Source: UKL13-2 sp043793345 (GTDB lineage Bacteria > Pseudomonadota > Gammaproteobacteria > Burkholderiales > Usitatibacteraceae). From it: 25,951 bases of DNA. The position numbers and the translations under genes were made by a program. Below the pieces are notes generated by a model, which had not been told where the DNA came from, did no database searches, and saw nothing but the letters and a program-made list of their open reading frames with translations. Every line of letters starts with the position of its first letter. The stretch's first letter is position 1. This document shows, one piece after another, positions 1-7,498 of the stretch. The stretch is taken from assembly GCA_043793345.1 (NCBI GenBank), contig JAYVXF010000020.1, positions 1 through 25,951 of the forward strand, in the 5' to 3' direction.

Positions 1-725
1 TTGAGCCTGCGGGGACGTGGCAGATCCACTTCCAGTACCGCACGCACCTGGGCTGGGATGTTGGACATAATCAGCAGCCGATCCGCCAGGAATACCGCCT
101 CGTCGATGTCGGTGGTAACGAAGAAATTGGTGCGTCCCGATTCTTCGACCAGGCCCGCGTAGTATTCCCACATCAATTCCTTGGTCATCGCATCGAGACC
201 GCGGAACGGCTCATCCAGAATCATCACCGTCGGGTTATTGATCATGGCGCGCGCGAGTTCGGCACGGCGCTGCATGCCGCCGGAAAGCTGGGTCGGGTAT
301 TTCTTGCGAAATTCCTGCAGGCCCACTTTGTTGAGCAGGAATTCGGCGAATTCCAGGGTTTGCGGCGTGAGCTCGCCGCGCGCGCGCGGGCCGTATAAGA
401 TATTGTCGTAGGTCGACATCCAGGGAAACAGCGCGGTTTCCTGAAAAACCACGAGCCGGTCACGACTGGGGCCGTCGATTGCCTTGCCGTCGATGGTAAT
501 CGTGCCGGTAGTGGGCTGCTCGAAGCCTGCCAACAGGCGGATCAGGGTGCTCTTGCCGCAACCGGAAGGGCCGATCATCACGGTGAGTTTGCCGCGCTCG
601 ATGGTGAAGTTGCAATCGCGCACGACCTCTTTGGTCAAGTGGCCAACACCATAGTTTTTGCTGACACCGCTAACGACAATTTCACCCGCTGCAATCAGCG
701 GACGTGGGATGCTTGTGTCGATCAT
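1..725 (-). CDS. ABC transporter ATPase, NitT/TauT type (3' end cut by window)
   Basis: ATP-hydrolysing subunit of the sulfonate/nitrate/taurine-type importer encoded upstream; acts on the cytoplasmic face of the inner membrane. The visible 241 residues show Walker A GPSGCGKST (52-60), the Q-loop glutamine in VVFQETALFPW (Q96), an intact signature LSGGM (147-151) and Walker B VMILDEP with the catalytic Glu (E172). The oddity is the H-loop: the segment reads FFVTTDIDEAVFLADR, so residue 205 is Thr where nearly all ABC ATPases have the switch His. The reverse complement of bases 101-126 confirms two consecutive ACC codons. The start ATG lies 4 nt after the stop of the permease gene, indicating translational coupling, although the ribosome site (AAGA) is weak. 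The C-terminus lies beyond base 1. It is the second ATPase in the operon and probably pairs with the one at 1602-2444. The family call is secure; the transported substrate is inferred. Confidence 0.93.
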   Translation of the reverse strand, partial: MIDTSIPRPLIAAGEIVVSGVSKNYGVGHLTKEVVRDCNFTIERGKLTVMIGPSGCGKSTLIRLLAGFEQPTTGTITIDGKAIDGPSRDRLVVFQETALFPWMSTYDNILYGPRARGELTPQTLEFAEFLLNKVGLQEFRKKYPTQLSGGMQRRAELARAMINNPTVMILDEPFRGLDAMTKELMWEYYAGLVEESGRTNFFVTTDIDEAVFLADRLLIMSNIPAQVRAVLEVDLPRPRRL

Positions 726-729
726 AGTC

Positions 730-1599
730 TTATCTCAGACGCAGCCATGGGGTAACGTACTTGCCCAGGGCGCGCAATAATTCACTGGAAAAAAAGCCGG
801 CAATGCCGATGGATATCATTCCTACCACGATCTGCTGGTAGGAGCCGCCGACGTAGGAATTCCAGATAAAGAAACCCAGCCCGCCACCGCCCGTGCCACC
901 GGTCTGACTGCCACCGCCGGATATCATTTCCGCCGCCACCACGACCTCCCACGTGATCCCCATGCCCACCGCCGAACCGACCATGATGGAGGGCAGGGTG
1001 CCGGGAAGAATGATGCGCCGGAAGATGTCCCATTTGCTCGAGCCCATCGATTGGGCTGCCTGAAAGTAGCGCTGGTCAATCGATTTCGCACCGCCCACCA
1101 CATTGATGACGATGGTGTAGAAGGCACCGAGGAAGGTGACGAAGGCGATGGACATCTCTTGGGTTGGCCAAAAGATAATCGAGGCGGGCACCCAGGCAAG
1201 TGGTGGAATCGGTCGTAATACCTCGAACACCGGAAAGCCGATGCCGAAAGCGGTGCGGTTAACAGCGAGCAACAAACCAAAGGGAATGCCGACCAGCATG
1301 GCAGCGGTGAAGCCGGCGAGCACACGAAACACGCTGTTGTACCAGCTTTGCCAATAGCCCGCCTCAGCGATGACACCGGCCCAGACGGTAAGCACCTCGG
1401 AGGGCGCGGGTACTGAACCCACCCACGGCAGGTAGGTCGTCTTGAAGCCCAGTGCGCCTAGCGCACCCCGAAGCGGCGAGAAGATGTCGGCACCGATCCA
1501 CTGTCCGGAGCGGGAGCCTAGTTCCCAGAGGAGCAGAAATACAATGATTGAAAGAGCGCCGCGCGCGGCAGCCTTGGCGGAAAATTTGTGCGTAGCCAT
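730..1599 (-). CDS. ABC transporter permease, NitT/TauT type (second permease)
   Basis: Inner-membrane channel subunit of the importer, 289 residues, about six membrane helices including an N-terminal one (residues 14-28). The family segment FEVLRPIPPLAWVPA and the ATPase-contacting EAA-type loop (AAQSMGSSKWDIFRRIILPG) are present. Compared with its partner permease it has a Gly-rich insertion where the two proteins share an AAEM-S motif: here AAEMISGGGSQTGGTGGGG precedes GLGFF, while the partner reads AAEMVSGQYGLGY. There is also a longer loop after the first helix (SPLRGALGALGFKTTYLPW). The start ATG is 2 nt beyond the stop of the ATPase gene, with GGAGGGTTAGGA upstream as the ribosome site. 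It lies in the same operon as the other transporter genes. Confidence in the fold is high; substrate unknown, sulfonate-like by context. Confidence 0.93.
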   Translation of the reverse strand: MATHKFSAKAAARGALSIIVFLLLWELGSRSGQWIGADIFSPLRGALGALGFKTTYLPWVGSVPAPSEVLTVWAGVIAEAGYWQSWYNSVFRVLAGFTAAMLVGIPFGLLLAVNRTAFGIGFPVFEVLRPIPPLAWVPASIIFWPTQEMSIAFVTFLGAFYTIVINVVGGAKSIDQRYFQAAQSMGSSKWDIFRRIILPGTLPSIMVGSAVGMGITWEVVVAAEMISGGGSQTGGTGGGGLGFFIWNSYVGGSYQQIVVGMISIGIAGFFSSELLRALGKYVTPWLRLR

Positions 1600-1601
1600 T
1601 C

Positions 1602-2444
1602 CTAACCCTCCTTCTCGCCGGCTTGAAATGCCTTTAGGGCCTCTTCATGCACCGCTTCATTGGTTTCTTCCATCAGCTCGCGGAAGCGCTTGGATGTCAG
1701 CACGCCGTAGTCGCGCGGGTGCGGGATGTCTACGGTAAGTATTTTTTTCGGCTTGCACGGTCGAGACGTCATGATCGCCACCTTGTGACCGAGGAATATG
1801 GCTTCCTCCAAGTCGTGGGTGATGAAGAAAATAGTTACCTTATTCTTGTAGTAAATTTCCAGCAGCGCTTCGTGCATCACCGACTTGGTCAGTGAATCGA
1901 GCGCCCGATATGGCTCGTCCAGCAATAGCACTTTCGGATCGTTCATGAGCGCGCGTACGATCTCGACACGCCGACGCATGCCCGAGGAAACTTCGCCGGG
2001 ATAGTTGTGCTCGACGCCGGAAAGGCCTGCGTCGGCCATCATGGAAAGTGCTTTCTCTTTCGCTTCAGCCTTGGACAGCTTGCCCTGCATAAGCGGGCCA
2101 AAGGCGATGTTTTCGAGATTGGTTTTCCACGGAAACAAGGCACCGTTTTGAAATACCACGATGCGGTCCGAGCCAGGCTCCGCCTTCGGCTTTTCGGTAC
2201 TGCAGAGCACCTCACCATCGAGTGTGATGCGTCCGGAAGTGATTTCGTGGAAACCGGCAATCGCGTTCAAGAGGGTCGTCTTGCCGCAGCCTGAAGGGCC
2301 GACGATCATGCAGATCTCGCCAGCCTCAATATCAAGGCTGCAATGATCCACCGCCATTACGGCCGCCCCGTTCGGGTCGTATACCTTGACGACGTCCTCG
2401 ATGCGGATGGCACCACGCGTCTTGGCCTGCGGCGTGTTCATCAT
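1602..2444 (-). CDS. ABC transporter ATPase, NitT/TauT type (degenerate signature)
   Basis: Nucleotide-binding subunit of the importer, 280 residues, cytoplasmic. Walker A GPSGCGKTT (49-57), Q-loop VVFQNGALFPW (Q99), Walker B VLLLDEP (172-178) and the switch histidine in FFITHDLEEA (H210) are all present. The ABC signature reads VSSGM (152-156) instead of LSGGQ/LSGGM, so the first signature Gly is Ser; bases 1981-2010 confirm the codons. This complements the partner ATPase, which keeps LSGGM but lacks the switch His. I chose the ATG at 2444 because it overlaps the upstream stop as ATGA and follows a GGGGG stretch; an in-frame ATG immediately after it (2441) is also possible. An upstream in-frame extension to 2477 lies wholly within the permease gene and is unlikely. 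Confidence 0.93.
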   Translation of the reverse strand: MMNTPQAKTRGAIRIEDVVKVYDPNGAAVMAVDHCSLDIEAGEICMIVGPSGCGKTTLLNAIAGFHEITSGRITLDGEVLCSTEKPKAEPGSDRIVVFQNGALFPWKTNLENIAFGPLMQGKLSKAEAKEKALSMMADAGLSGVEHNYPGEVSSGMRRRVEIVRALMNDPKVLLLDEPYRALDSLTKSVMHEALLEIYYKNKVTIFFITHDLEEAIFLGHKVAIMTSRPCKPKKILTVDIPHPRDYGVLTSKRFRELMEETNEAVHEEALKAFQAGEKEG

Positions 2445-3784
2445 TGCGCCCCCAGCGCAAGCTCGCGCACCCGCCATTGCATCAGGTGGTCACCGGCGAG
2501 ACGTACCATCGCGCTGGTGATGTATCCGACTGCGCCCAATGTGATCATGCCGATGACGATCGTCGGGTAACGCACCATTGTGTAGGAAGTGTTGATGACA
2601 TATCCCAGTCCGTATTGACCTGACACCATTTCCGCCGCGACCAGGGAAAACCAGGCCACACCGACGGAAATCTGCAGACCGGTAAAGACGAAGGGCAGTG
2701 AGCCCGGCACAATGACGTGGAAGAACACCTGCGATTTCTTCGCGCCCAGACAACTGGCCGCGCGCAGGTACGACTCATCGATGGACTCGACGCCGAGCAT
2801 GGTATTGAGTGCGGTGGCGAAGAACGACGCGAGGAATGTCAGGTAGATTACGGCGGACTCGGTCGAGATGAACATGACGATCGCCAGTGGTACCCAGGCC
2901 AGAATAGGGATGGGCCGCAGCATTTCGAACAGCGGGAACATGTACTCCCGGAATTTTTTCGACCAACCGAGGAACAGCCCAAACGGTACACCCAGCGCGG
3001 TTGCGAGGATGAACGCCTGTGTGACGCGCCAGACCGACATGCCGATATGCTGGTAATACTCAGGCGTATATAGCGACAGTCCGTAGGTCGGATCCTTACT
3101 CAGCCATTCCGTGATCACCACTGTGATGCCGGGCATTTCGCGAAAGCGCGGCACCTTCCACACTTCCACCAATAAATACCAGGCGCCGAGGAACACCGCG
3201 AAACCGATCAGCATCAAGTAAGGACGCGGGCTTTTCAGCCACTGTTTAATGCGGTACCAGGTGAGGTTTACACCCTGACTGTCTCCCGATTCGAGTTTGC
3301 GGGGGATGGTACGTAACGGCGCGATCGGATCCGGCACTGTGAAGTCGCGCGTTATCATCGTTGCGAAGCGGCTCATCACGACATCGCCCGTGTCCGGCTC
3401 GGATTCGAGCAGTCGCATCAGTTCGTCACCGTTGATGCGCACCACCTCGGCTGGTTCAATCGCTTTCGCACCGGCCAGACGATTTGGGTACTTGTCCATC
3501 AGGGCCGCCCAGCCGAATACGTCCCCGGGGCCAAGCGTTCGAACCGGACGACTCGCATTCACGCCCGGCTTTAGTGCGTGCTCGATTCTGCCGGAAACGA
3601 TGATGTAGAAATCATCGGCCTTGTCGCCCGCTGCGTACACCGACACGCCCGGCTGGTAGGCGACGCGCGAGCTCAAGGCGGCGATTTTGCGCAACATGCT
3701 ATCCGAGACCACCTGAAAGGGCATGGCGCGTTTGAAAATATCCAGCACTGCGTCCGCTGTGACGGGTTTTTTTACCGGTTCCAT
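2441..3784 (-). CDS. Cyclic-nucleotide-binding-like domain fused to ABC permease
   Basis: A two-part protein of 447 residues. Residues about 15-148 form a Crp-like beta-roll (FKRAMPFQVVSDSMLRKIA, then VSVYAAGDKADDFYIIVSGRIE, GPGDVFGWAALMDKYPNRLA). After a linker, residues about 185-447 form a NitT/TauT-type permease with FEMLRPIPILAWVPLAI and an EAA-type loop (RAASCLGAKKSQVFFHVIVPG). There is no helix-turn-helix, so the sensor part is not a transcription factor. In the phosphate-binding cassette the usual FGE is FGW (W92), while the Arg (R102) is kept, so ordinary cAMP binding is doubtful. The start at 3784 follows AAGGA at 11 nt; an in-frame extension to 3841 is Arg-rich, starts inside a hairpin region and was rejected. 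It overlaps the next ATPase gene by ATGA. The inferred role is gating or assembling the transporter in response to an unknown ligand. The fusion is directly visible; the regulation is not. Confidence 0.93.
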   Translation of the reverse strand: MEPVKKPVTADAVLDIFKRAMPFQVVSDSMLRKIAALSSRVAYQPGVSVYAAGDKADDFYIIVSGRIEHALKPGVNASRPVRTLGPGDVFGWAALMDKYPNRLAGAKAIEPAEVVRINGDELMRLLESEPDTGDVVMSRFATMITRDFTVPDPIAPLRTIPRKLESGDSQGVNLTWYRIKQWLKSPRPYLMLIGFAVFLGAWYLLVEVWKVPRFREMPGITVVITEWLSKDPTYGLSLYTPEYYQHIGMSVWRVTQAFILATALGVPFGLFLGWSKKFREYMFPLFEMLRPIPILAWVPLAIVMFISTESAVIYLTFLASFFATALNTMLGVESIDESYLRAASCLGAKKSQVFFHVIVPGSLPFVFTGLQISVGVAWFSLVAAEMVSGQYGLGYVINTSYTMVRYPTIVIGMITLGAVGYITSAMVRLAGDHLMQWRVRELALGAQ

Positions 3785-3822
3785 CTTGAGTTCAATCCTT
3801 ACTTCAGGTTGTCGCTGATATT

Positions 3823-3872
3823 GCCGCTTGCGTCTAAGCAACCGGCAAAATTCCCGCCACGCAGGTAGCGGG
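3823..3872 (-). promoter_or_regulatory. Two consecutive hairpins between binding-protein and permease genes
   Basis: The 106-bp gap between the binding-protein stop (3891) and the permease-fusion start (3784) contains two stem-loops. One has arms 3853-3860 and 3865-3872 (CCCGCCAC / GTAGCGGG, one wobble, 4-nt loop). The other has arms 3823-3831 and 3838-3846 (9 bp, one mismatch, 6-nt loop). No long T-tract follows on the minus strand. Such intercistronic hairpins commonly stabilise the upstream message or cause partial termination, giving more binding protein than membrane subunits. That role is inferred. Confidence 0.5.
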
Positions 3873-3890
3873 GTTGGTGTTGTTCGGCGG

Positions 3891-5012
3891 CTATTTTGGC
3901 GCTTGCGCGTCGGCCAGTGCGGTTACGTCGCCAATCGGCGCGGTCAACTTTCGTTCGCGCAATACTGCCTCGGCGAACTCAGGCATGACCGCTTCCGGGC
4001 GCAACTTGTCGACGTTGATGCTCTTGATCGAGAATAGGAAGGTTGCTGCCTTGTCGATGAGGGCGCGCGCTTCCGGGGTGATGGCATAGTGCAGGTTAAC
4101 GCGCGTCTTGGTACCGCCCTCCAGTGGGGAGTAGCTGCCGTAAAGGGCATACCAAAGGGCTCGCTCAGTGAATCCCGTGGTCTCCCCCTTGGCCAGTTTG
4201 ATGATCTCGTTGGCGTTCTTCGGGTCGGCGAGGAACAACTGCGCGTCGAGCTCGGCATTCATCCATGCCATCACCACGTCCGGCCGCTGTTTGATCAGAT
4301 CGGCGCGCATGCCGAGGAAGCCGCCGTCCATCTCGTTGACCGTGGCACCAGTGGCGACGCGGCGCGCGAGACCCTCTTGCACCAGACGCGAAGCGGTCGG
4401 CTCCCATATGACCGCCGCATCGATCTTGCCGGCACGGAAGTTACTGGTGATCACCTCGATGTTCTGGTTCAGGTAGTCCTTCGGTTGAACGCCCTCCTTT
4501 TTGAAGGTCGCCTGCGCAAAGCGGTCGGTGCAGCTACCCTTCGGTACCGCCACCTGCTTGCCATCCAGCCATTTGAGCGCTTCTTTGGGATTGGCGAATT
4601 TCGGTGCGTCGGTGCGCGCGAGGAAGATGTTGCACTGATCAAACCCCAAGCCCAACGTGCCGACGATACGCAAGTCAGCGGTCTCGACTTTGGTGGTGGA
4701 TACGATCGCCGGCATGTCACCCATATAGCCGATATGTTGTTTGCCGGCCAGCATGTTGTTGACGATGATGGCACCTTGCAGGCCGATCTGGAACTCGACC
4801 GTGGATCCTTTGGGCAAATACTTCTCGTAGAACTTCTTGCCCTTCATAACGACCCCTGACCACGACTCGGTATAGTAAGGCTGGAAACCGACAACGAGCT
4901 GTACGGGCGTGCCAACTTTGCCGTAGTCGATGTCGGCAGCCATTGCCGTTGATGCCGTGAAGCTGATTGCGACGGCGAGTGCCGCTGAGATTTTTGCCAG
5001 ATGCTTTTTCAT
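3891..5012 (-). CDS. Periplasmic substrate-binding protein, NitT/TauT/sulfonate type
   Basis: Captures the substrate in the periplasm and delivers it to the ABC permeases encoded downstream. It has 373 residues with a Sec signal peptide (MKKHLAKISAALAVAISF..., cleavage after AMA at about residue 25). The mature protein begins ADIDYGKVGTPVQLVVGFQP, and family features follow: GLQGAIIVNNMLAGKQHIGY, a GDMPAIVS binding-pocket segment and AGKIDAAVIWEPTASRL. The start ATG at 5012 has GGAGG five nt upstream; the longer in-frame reading uses a TTG inside this ribosome site and was rejected. It is the first gene of the transporter section, 180 bp after the Rieske ferredoxin gene. The class takes up nitrate, taurine, alkanesulfonates or aromatic anions; the adjacent oxygenase and sulfite dehydrogenase favour a sulfonate, which is inference. 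Confidence 0.93.
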   Translation of the reverse strand: MKKHLAKISAALAVAISFTASTAMAADIDYGKVGTPVQLVVGFQPYYTESWSGVVMKGKKFYEKYLPKGSTVEFQIGLQGAIIVNNMLAGKQHIGYMGDMPAIVSTTKVETADLRIVGTLGLGFDQCNIFLARTDAPKFANPKEALKWLDGKQVAVPKGSCTDRFAQATFKKEGVQPKDYLNQNIEVITSNFRAGKIDAAVIWEPTASRLVQEGLARRVATGATVNEMDGGFLGMRADLIKQRPDVVMAWMNAELDAQLFLADPKNANEIIKLAKGETTGFTERALWYALYGSYSPLEGGTKTRVNLHYAITPEARALIDKAATFLFSIKSINVDKLRPEAVMPEFAEAVLRERKLTAPIGDVTALADAQAPK

Positions 5013-5192
5013 AGTTTCCTCCAATGCAGGTTAGGTTGTCACAACGCTAAAACCACACGATCTTTTTGTCGTTCTTATGCTATTTACTGATGCCGTATTA
5101 CCTGTTGCGACGCGCCGAAGCGCATTTTAAAAACTGTAGCATTGATGCGCTGTCGCTAATCCTAAAGCGCCGCCATGTTGCAATCGAGCACA
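5013..5192. other. Intergenic region upstream of the binding-protein gene
   Basis: A 180-bp spacer between the Rieske ferredoxin gene and the binding-protein gene, lower in GC than the flanking genes. It contains a short hairpin with a TTCG loop (GCGCTTCGGCGC on the minus strand, around 5112-5123) next to a TTTTAAAAA stretch. No convincing -35/-10 pair was seen on the minus strand, so it is unclear whether the transporter has its own promoter or is read through from the oxygenase genes. Confidence 0.4.
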
Positions 5193-5921
5193 TCATCTTG
5201 CGCCAGGTGCGGCCAGAAAGCGCGCGATCAGGGCCGACAGGCGACGCATCACCAGATAGCCAGACGCAGGGTCAGATTCGAGGATTTTCAGCGCTTCTTT
5301 GCCGTTGATTCGCAACAGGGTGGATTTTTCGAGCATCCGCGCCGTTGCAATCCGTGTCGGATGCTCTTCCAGCAACGCAGCCCAACCGAATGCTTCACCC
5401 TTCTTGAGCATGAAGCCTGCGGCGGTGGTCCTTTCATCACGCCCGATTTGAAACTCAACGCGTCCGGAATCAAGCACAAATAAATCATCGGCCGGGTCAC
5501 CAGGCCTGTACAGGTAGCTGCCAGCCGAAAAATCTTCGCTCTTGGCAAGACTGGCCAGCGCTGCCAACGTTGATTCGGCAATTCCGGAAAACAATTCGCC
5601 GACGTTAAGTGCGCCCTGCGCGCCGACAAAGATGGTCTCACCCTCAACAAATACGTCGTAGCGTTCCAATGGTGCCTCGGCGAGCCCCAGTGGCGCGCCG
5701 GTTTTTATATCCCATTGCCAAAGATGCTGATGGCAGGTAAGGATTGCGCCATCGTACAGACCCTCGCACAACGCGACATCCTGATGGGGACAGGTTGCCT
5801 GAACGGCATAGTACGCGTTACCGGAACTTGCCACCAATAGCTTTAATCCGCCATCGACCATGCATTCCTTCAGGCCATTTGGCGGAATCTCCGACGTCAT
5901 GCAAATTTTCTGCTTGCTCAT
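5193..5921 (-). CDS. Rieske [2Fe-2S] ferredoxin fused to a cyclic-nucleotide-binding-like domain
   Basis: Likely electron carrier between the reductase and the oxygenase, 242 residues, no signal peptide, cytoplasmic. Residues 1-105 are a Rieske ferredoxin: ligands C44, H46, C63 and H66 in CPH-x16-CHQH, similar in spacing to the small ferredoxins of toluene-4-monooxygenase type (TmoC). Residues about 107-235 are a Crp-like effector fold (YLYRPGDPADDLFVLDSGRVE, then GEAFGWAALLEEHPTRIA, then ILESDPASGYLVMRRLSALIAR). It lacks a helix-turn-helix. Its cassette reads FGW (W180) where cAMP binders have FGE; R190 is kept. This domain resembles the one fused to the ABC permease, including the shared LESxPxxGxxVMxR segment. 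The ATG at 5921 is 12 nt after the reductase stop. The fusion suggests electron delivery may be gated by a ligand or redox cue, which is unproven. Confidence 0.93.
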   Translation of the reverse strand: MSKQKICMTSEIPPNGLKECMVDGGLKLLVASSGNAYYAVQATCPHQDVALCEGLYDGAILTCHQHLWQWDIKTGAPLGLAEAPLERYDVFVEGETIFVGAQGALNVGELFSGIAESTLAALASLAKSEDFSAGSYLYRPGDPADDLFVLDSGRVEFQIGRDERTTAAGFMLKKGEAFGWAALLEEHPTRIATARMLEKSTLLRINGKEALKILESDPASGYLVMRRLSALIARFLAAPGAR

Positions 5922-5933
5922 TCCGGTATCGCC

Positions 5934-6977
5934 TTAGCTGAACTTGTCATAGCGAATATTATCGGTCGTAAGCTTCGCCTCAAGCAGCAGCACTCGGATG
6001 GATGCATCCACTGCCGGCGGCGGGCCTGCAAGAAACGCGCGCACATTTTGATATTTTCCAGCCATTTCGCGTTTGGCAACTTCATGCACCATGCCGCGCT
6101 CAAAACGCAGCAGGGGGTATTTGTCACGAGCGACAGTCGGTACATCTTCATCAGACAAAGCGACCGTAATGTCGAGATTCTTCGAGAACTCTTTGCGGAA
6201 TAACGACAGTTCGTCAAGATAAAAAGCGTCTTTCATTGAGCGCACGCCAAAATAGACATGGCCGCTATACTGCTCGAAATAGCGCTCCTGTGAGGCGCGC
6301 GACAATATGGACATTATGCCGGCGATGCCGCTGCCGCCCGCAATACAGAGAATATTTTTTGCAAGGCTCGGGTAGAAAGTTGCCTTGCCGAGTGGGCCAA
6401 AAAGCTCGAGCTTCGCACCTTTTCCGGCCCCCGCGAATAGCCATTCCGAAAAGCCACCACCGGGTTTTTTCTTGATCACAAATTCGATATGTTTGGTGCC
6501 GCGAGCGAAATTAACCATCGAGTATCCACGCATGCCGGGAACGCCGGGCGCAGCGACAGTCATGAATTGACCCGCGTCGAAGTCGCAAGGCGAGTCGAGC
6601 AGTATGTCAATGGCAACTACGTCGTGGGTCAGATTCCGTACGTCCGCGACCGTTCCTGTTAGTGCTTTGGCCGGGCAAATACCGGGATCCATCGCGTATA
6701 CGAAGTTTGATACTTCAACCGTCACATCGCTTTGCGCAACGCACTGGCACATCAGGAATTCGCCCTGATCTGCCTTTACGTATTTGCGGCCGGGTGCTTC
6801 TGCCCATGTATCTTCGATTTTTCCGTCGATCAGACGCGCCTTGCAGGTGCCGCAGGTGCCGGTGCCGCATTCGTACGGAAGGTCGATTCCCTCGCGCAGA
6901 CCGGCGTAAAGGATTTTCTCGCCAGTGCGAGCCTCGTATTTGAAGGCGCGGTTTCTGGCATTGATTTGGGTGCGCAA
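5934..6977 (-). CDS. Oxygenase reductase: plant-type 2Fe-2S ferredoxin plus FAD/NAD domains
   Basis: Passes electrons from NAD(P)H through FAD and a [2Fe-2S] centre to the Rieske ferredoxin; cytoplasmic. With a TTG start at 6977 it has 347 residues. Residues 1-95 are a plant-type ferredoxin (YECGTGTCGTC gives C37, C42 and C45; the fourth ligand is C77 or C79). Residues about 105-205 are an FAD domain with the RGYSMVN flavin motif. Residues about 206-347 are an NAD(P)-binding domain with IAGGSGIAG and the late FLAGPPPAVD motif. No ATG is suitably placed. The TTG gives MRTQINARNRAFKYEARTGEKIL, which fits the family N-terminus and begins 13 nt after the beta-subunit stop; another TTG at 7052 would overlap that gene by over 60 nt. 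A ribosome site is hard to see. The architecture matches MsmD- or TmoF-like reductases. Confidence 0.9.
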   Translation of the reverse strand: MRTQINARNRAFKYEARTGEKILYAGLREGIDLPYECGTGTCGTCKARLIDGKIEDTWAEAPGRKYVKADQGEFLMCQCVAQSDVTVEVSNFVYAMDPGICPAKALTGTVADVRNLTHDVVAIDILLDSPCDFDAGQFMTVAAPGVPGMRGYSMVNFARGTKHIEFVIKKKPGGGFSEWLFAGAGKGAKLELFGPLGKATFYPSLAKNILCIAGGSGIAGIMSILSRASQERYFEQYSGHVYFGVRSMKDAFYLDELSLFRKEFSKNLDITVALSDEDVPTVARDKYPLLRFERGMVHEVAKREMAGKYQNVRAFLAGPPPAVDASIRVLLLEAKLTTDNIRYDKFS

Positions 6978-6990
6978 GTTTTGGCCGATG

Positions 6991-7479
6991 CTAGAAAGGG
7001 ATGTGAAAACCGATGCCGAACATTCGCGTGTCCAGCTTGATGTGCCGTTCAAGCAAGAGCGGTCCGTTCACCGCGATCACAACTTTGTCGTAAACCTTGC
7101 CCACGGCAAACAGCTCTGTCGCTCCGCCGTCGAGCGTGGTGCGGTACACCTGCAATCCGCTCGCGACCAGAGCCTGCTTACCGTCATCGCTGAAATCTAT
7201 CGTATAGACCGTGACGTGGCGGCTTAGCAGCGATTTGTCGCTGTTGTGCTTGGGTAGATTCTTGAACAGCAATTGCATGCCCGCGTTGTCGTGTTCGAGC
7301 CAAGTCATTTCTTTCTTGATCTCGGGGCTATAGGCGGTGATGATGTAGTGAAATTTCTCGTCACACAAGGCAAGAAAACCCGAAAAATCGAGTGCATCGA
7401 GTTTCATGCAGCTGCGATAGACAAGTTCTTGTACTTCGACCCGAGCGCCAGTGTTGGCGAAACTTTCAATCTGTCCCAA
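6991..7479 (-). CDS. Ring-hydroxylating-type oxygenase, small (beta) subunit
   Basis: Structural small subunit of the Rieske non-haem iron oxygenase, expected to pack with the alpha subunit as a hetero-oligomer. The SnoaL-like cone fold is suggested by the N-terminal helix pattern (VEVQELVYRSCMKLDALDFSGFLALCDEKFHYII) and the late strand-rich half (SGLQVYRTT..., ELFAVGKVYDKVVI...LLLERHIKLDTRMF). I place the start at the TTG at 7479, giving 162 residues, a normal length. An AAGGGA ribosome site lies just upstream and the gap to the alpha stop is 19 nt. The open frame extends to 7620, but that part overlaps the alpha gene in another frame and looks like shadow sequence. The first ATG would remove the conserved N-terminal helix. 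Confidence 0.87.
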   Translation of the reverse strand: MGQIESFANTGARVEVQELVYRSCMKLDALDFSGFLALCDEKFHYIITAYSPEIKKEMTWLEHDNAGMQLLFKNLPKHNSDKSLLSRHVTVYTIDFSDDGKQALVASGLQVYRTTLDGGATELFAVGKVYDKVVIAVNGPLLLERHIKLDTRMFGIGFHIPF

Positions 7480-7498
7480 AATTTTTCCCTTGTGTTCT

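Noticed and set aside
2441..3784. Crp/Fnr-type transcription regulator
   Set aside because: The Crp-like part is followed by transmembrane permease sequence, with no helix-turn-helix; the same applies to the ferredoxin fusion.
5131..5190. Fourth copy of the dispersed upstream element (AAACTGTAGCATTGATGCG)
   Set aside because: Only the first ~19 bases match well; the rest is not alignable with confidence, and it points into the 3' end of a gene rather than toward a start codon. Probably chance or a remnant.
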